Below are positions 4,050 to 5,042 of a DNA stretch of 5,042 nt, piece after piece (position 1 is the first letter of the stretch; each line of letters begins with the position of its first letter). This DNA is from Rhodoferax sp. Lineage in GTDB: Bacteria; Pseudomonadota; Gammaproteobacteria; Burkholderiales; Burkholderiaceae. The notes below the pieces were generated by a model. The model ran no database searches. It had not been told where the DNA came from and saw nothing but the letters and a program-made list of their open reading frames with translations. The position numbers and the translations under genes are program-made. The DNA lies in assembly GCA_020048295.1 (NCBI GenBank), contig JAIFMT010000131.1, positions 1-5,042 of the forward strand, read 5' to 3'.

Positions 4050-5042
4050 ATGATCCTGCCTGGTGATGATCTCAATTCTATAGCTGCTGCTGCAGATTGC
4101 ATAAGGGCTGGAGGCTTAATAGGCTTGCCAACCGAAACGGTGTACGGGCTGGCGGCTGATGCCTGCAATGACGCGGCCGTGCGCCAGATTTTTACCGCCA
4201 AAGGCCGCCCACCTGACCACCCGCTGATCGTGCATGTGGCCAACGCGCGCATGGCGGACCATTTTGCGGCGGACATCCCCGACTTTGCCCACACGCTGAT
4301 GGCCGCCTTCTGGCCCGGCCCGCTGACCTTGATCCTGCCGCGCCGCCCCGGTGTTGCGAACGTTGCCGCAGGCGGCAACCCCACTATCGGCCTGCGCTGC
4401 CCCGACCACCCCGTCGCGCTGGCGCTGCTGAAAATTAATTGGGGTCAGAGTCAGATTAATTTTGAAAAATCAGAGGTAGAACAAAAAGAATGTGACTCTG
4501 ACCCCTATTATTTTTGGGGATTGGCGGCACCGAGCGCAAATTTGTTTGGGCGGGTCAGTCCCACCACGGCCGCGCATGTGCAGGCGGAGTTTGGCGATGC
4601 ACTGCTGATTCTGGATGGCGGGCCCAGCCGGGTGGGCATTGAGTCCACCATCATTGATTGCACACGGGCTCAGCCCGTGCTGTTGCGCCCGGGAGCCATT
4701 GGCGTGGCTCAGGTGCAGGCCGCGTGTGGTTTGCGGGTGCTTCAAAAACAAGAGCTATCAGCGCATACTGCGCCTGCGCCCAAGGCCTCTGGCACGCTGG
4801 ATTCGCATTACGCGCCGCAAGCCAGGCTGCGGCTGATGTGCGCCATGGATTTGCGGGCGGCGCTGGCGGCACAGACCGCACCGGTCAGCGCTGGGCTGCT
4901 GGCGGTTTGGTCATGGTCGGTCGGCAACCCCGCCATCCCCGGGGTGCTGTGGGCCGTTATGCCAGACGATGCGCCGCTTGCCGCACAGCAACTGTTTGCC
5001 CAGTTGCGCGCTTTTGATGCGCAAGGTGTGAGCGAGATATGG
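4050..5042 (+). CDS. sua5: L-threonylcarbamoyladenylate synthase, Sua5 type, with an in-frame palindromic insert (3' end outside window)
   Basis: The enzyme makes threonylcarbamoyl-AMP from threonine, bicarbonate and ATP for the t6A37 modification of ANN-decoding tRNAs. The frame stays open for 331 codons to the window edge. YrdC-domain signatures are LPTETVYGL (26-34), KGRPPDHPL (51-59), FWPGPLTLIL (87-96), GLRCPDHPVALALL (114-127), AAPSAN (159-164), FGRVSPTT (166-173), GIESTIID (196-203) and LLRPGAI (211-217). ASGTLDSHYAP (246-256) marks the linker to the C-terminal Sua5 domain, so this is the long Sua5 form and not short TsaC; from recall some 15-20 residues are missing. Residues 128-155 are coded by a palindromic repeat placed between ALALL and the APSAN strand, where relatives have only a few residues. 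ATG 4050 lies 28 bp after purK with a weak GGTGGT upstream; the N-terminus fits the family. Likely cotranscribed with purEK. Confidence 0.93.
   Translation, partial: MILPGDDLNSIAAAADCIRAGGLIGLPTETVYGLAADACNDAAVRQIFTAKGRPPDHPLIVHVANARMADHFAADIPDFAHTLMAAFWPGPLTLILPRRPGVANVAAGGNPTIGLRCPDHPVALALLKINWGQSQINFEKSEVEQKECDSDPYYFWGLAAPSANLFGRVSPTTAAHVQAEFGDALLILDGGPSRVGIESTIIDCTRAQPVLLRPGAIGVAQVQAACGLRVLQKQELSAHTAPAPKASGTLDSHYAPQARLRLMCAMDLRAALAAQTAPVSAGLLAVWSWSVGNPAIPGVLWAVMPDDAPLAAQQLFAQLRAFDAQGVSEIW
4072..4120 (-). repeat. Second repeat family, copy at the start of sua5
   Basis: On the plus strand ATAAGGGCTGGAGGC (4101-4115) is the exact reverse complement of purK 3457-3471. Upstream it continues with ATTCTATAGCTGCTGCTGCAG, of which TAGCTG matches CAGCTA of the purK copy when inverted. 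The segment is AT-richer than its surroundings and codes for Sua5 residues about 8-24, the poorly conserved first helix before LPTETVYGL, so the coding function seems preserved. Confidence 0.45.
4433..4513 (+). repeat. Palindromic element, copy 2, in frame inside sua5
   Basis: GGGGTCAGAGTCAGATT (4441-4457) faces AATGTGACTCTGACCCC (4489-4505), a reverse complement with one change at 4492. The centre is again 31 bases and A-rich, and the core (65 bp) and full length with shoulders (81 bp) equal those of the purK copy. Shoulders AATTAATT and TATTATTT are partly symmetric. It codes for Sua5 residues 128-155, including GQSQIN (132-137) and DSDP (149-152), in the same frame and orientation as in purK. 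Confidence 0.9.

Noticed and set aside
3794..4384. Long open minus-strand frame across the purK-sua5 junction
   Set aside because: It is antisense to two genes with clear protein family motifs and shows no recognisable domain; a GC-rich shadow frame.
4663..4679. Perfect 7-bp inverted repeat CACGGGC/GCCCGTG in sua5
   Set aside because: It lies in conserved coding sequence (TRAQPV), is fully GC-rich and has no T tract; most likely a by-product of codon choice.
1..5042. CRISPR array, tRNA, rRNA, attachment site or full insertion sequence
   Set aside because: No regularly spaced repeats, no cloverleaf-like segment, and no transposase or integrase reading frame were seen.

Overview
The window is a compact, GC-rich, gene-dense stretch of chromosome. 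Protein sequence style, the purE-purK-sua5 order and the small AT-richer repeats inside genes point to a betaproteobacterium of the order Burkholderiales, most likely a Comamonadaceae member of the Rhodoferax/Polaromonas/Acidovorax kind. This assignment rests on recalled family resemblance, not on a search.

Layout from left to right: the 3' end of a DJ-1/PfpI-like gene (+, stop at 200) followed by a possible hairpin terminator; a short intergenic stretch with a strong inverted repeat that buries the Shine-Dalgarno of the next gene; a small ribbon-helix-helix (RHH) protein gene (+, 303-686); convergent to it, a single-PAS-domain protein gene (-, 694-1155) just downstream of a thioredoxin-TPR co-chaperone gene of the CnoX/YbbN type (-, 1213-2169); an 83-bp divergent intergenic region; then purE (+, 2253-2747), purK (+, 2744-4021, overlapping purE by ATGA) and a Sua5-type threonylcarbamoyl-AMP synthase gene (+, 4050 to beyond the window end).

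purE and purK encode the two enzymes that turn AIR into CAIR through N5-CAIR in purine synthesis. Sua5 makes threonylcarbamoyl-AMP for tRNA t6A modification. CnoX-like proteins combine thioredoxin and TPR parts and protect proteins under oxidative stress.

The most notable signal lies in the purK-sua5 unit. Both genes carry, inside the reading frame, a palindromic element with a 65-bp core (81 bp with AT-rich shoulders) bounded by GGGGTCAGAGTCAGATT and its reverse complement. The two copies have the same length, the same orientation and the same translational frame (GQSQIN...DSDP). Each sits at what should be a surface loop and leaves the downstream conserved protein sequence in frame. A second, smaller repeat family seems to be embedded in coding sequence of the same genes (an exact 15-bp inverted match between purK and the start of sua5). 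This resembles the protein-coding palindromic elements described in Rickettsia, but the sequence family here is different.
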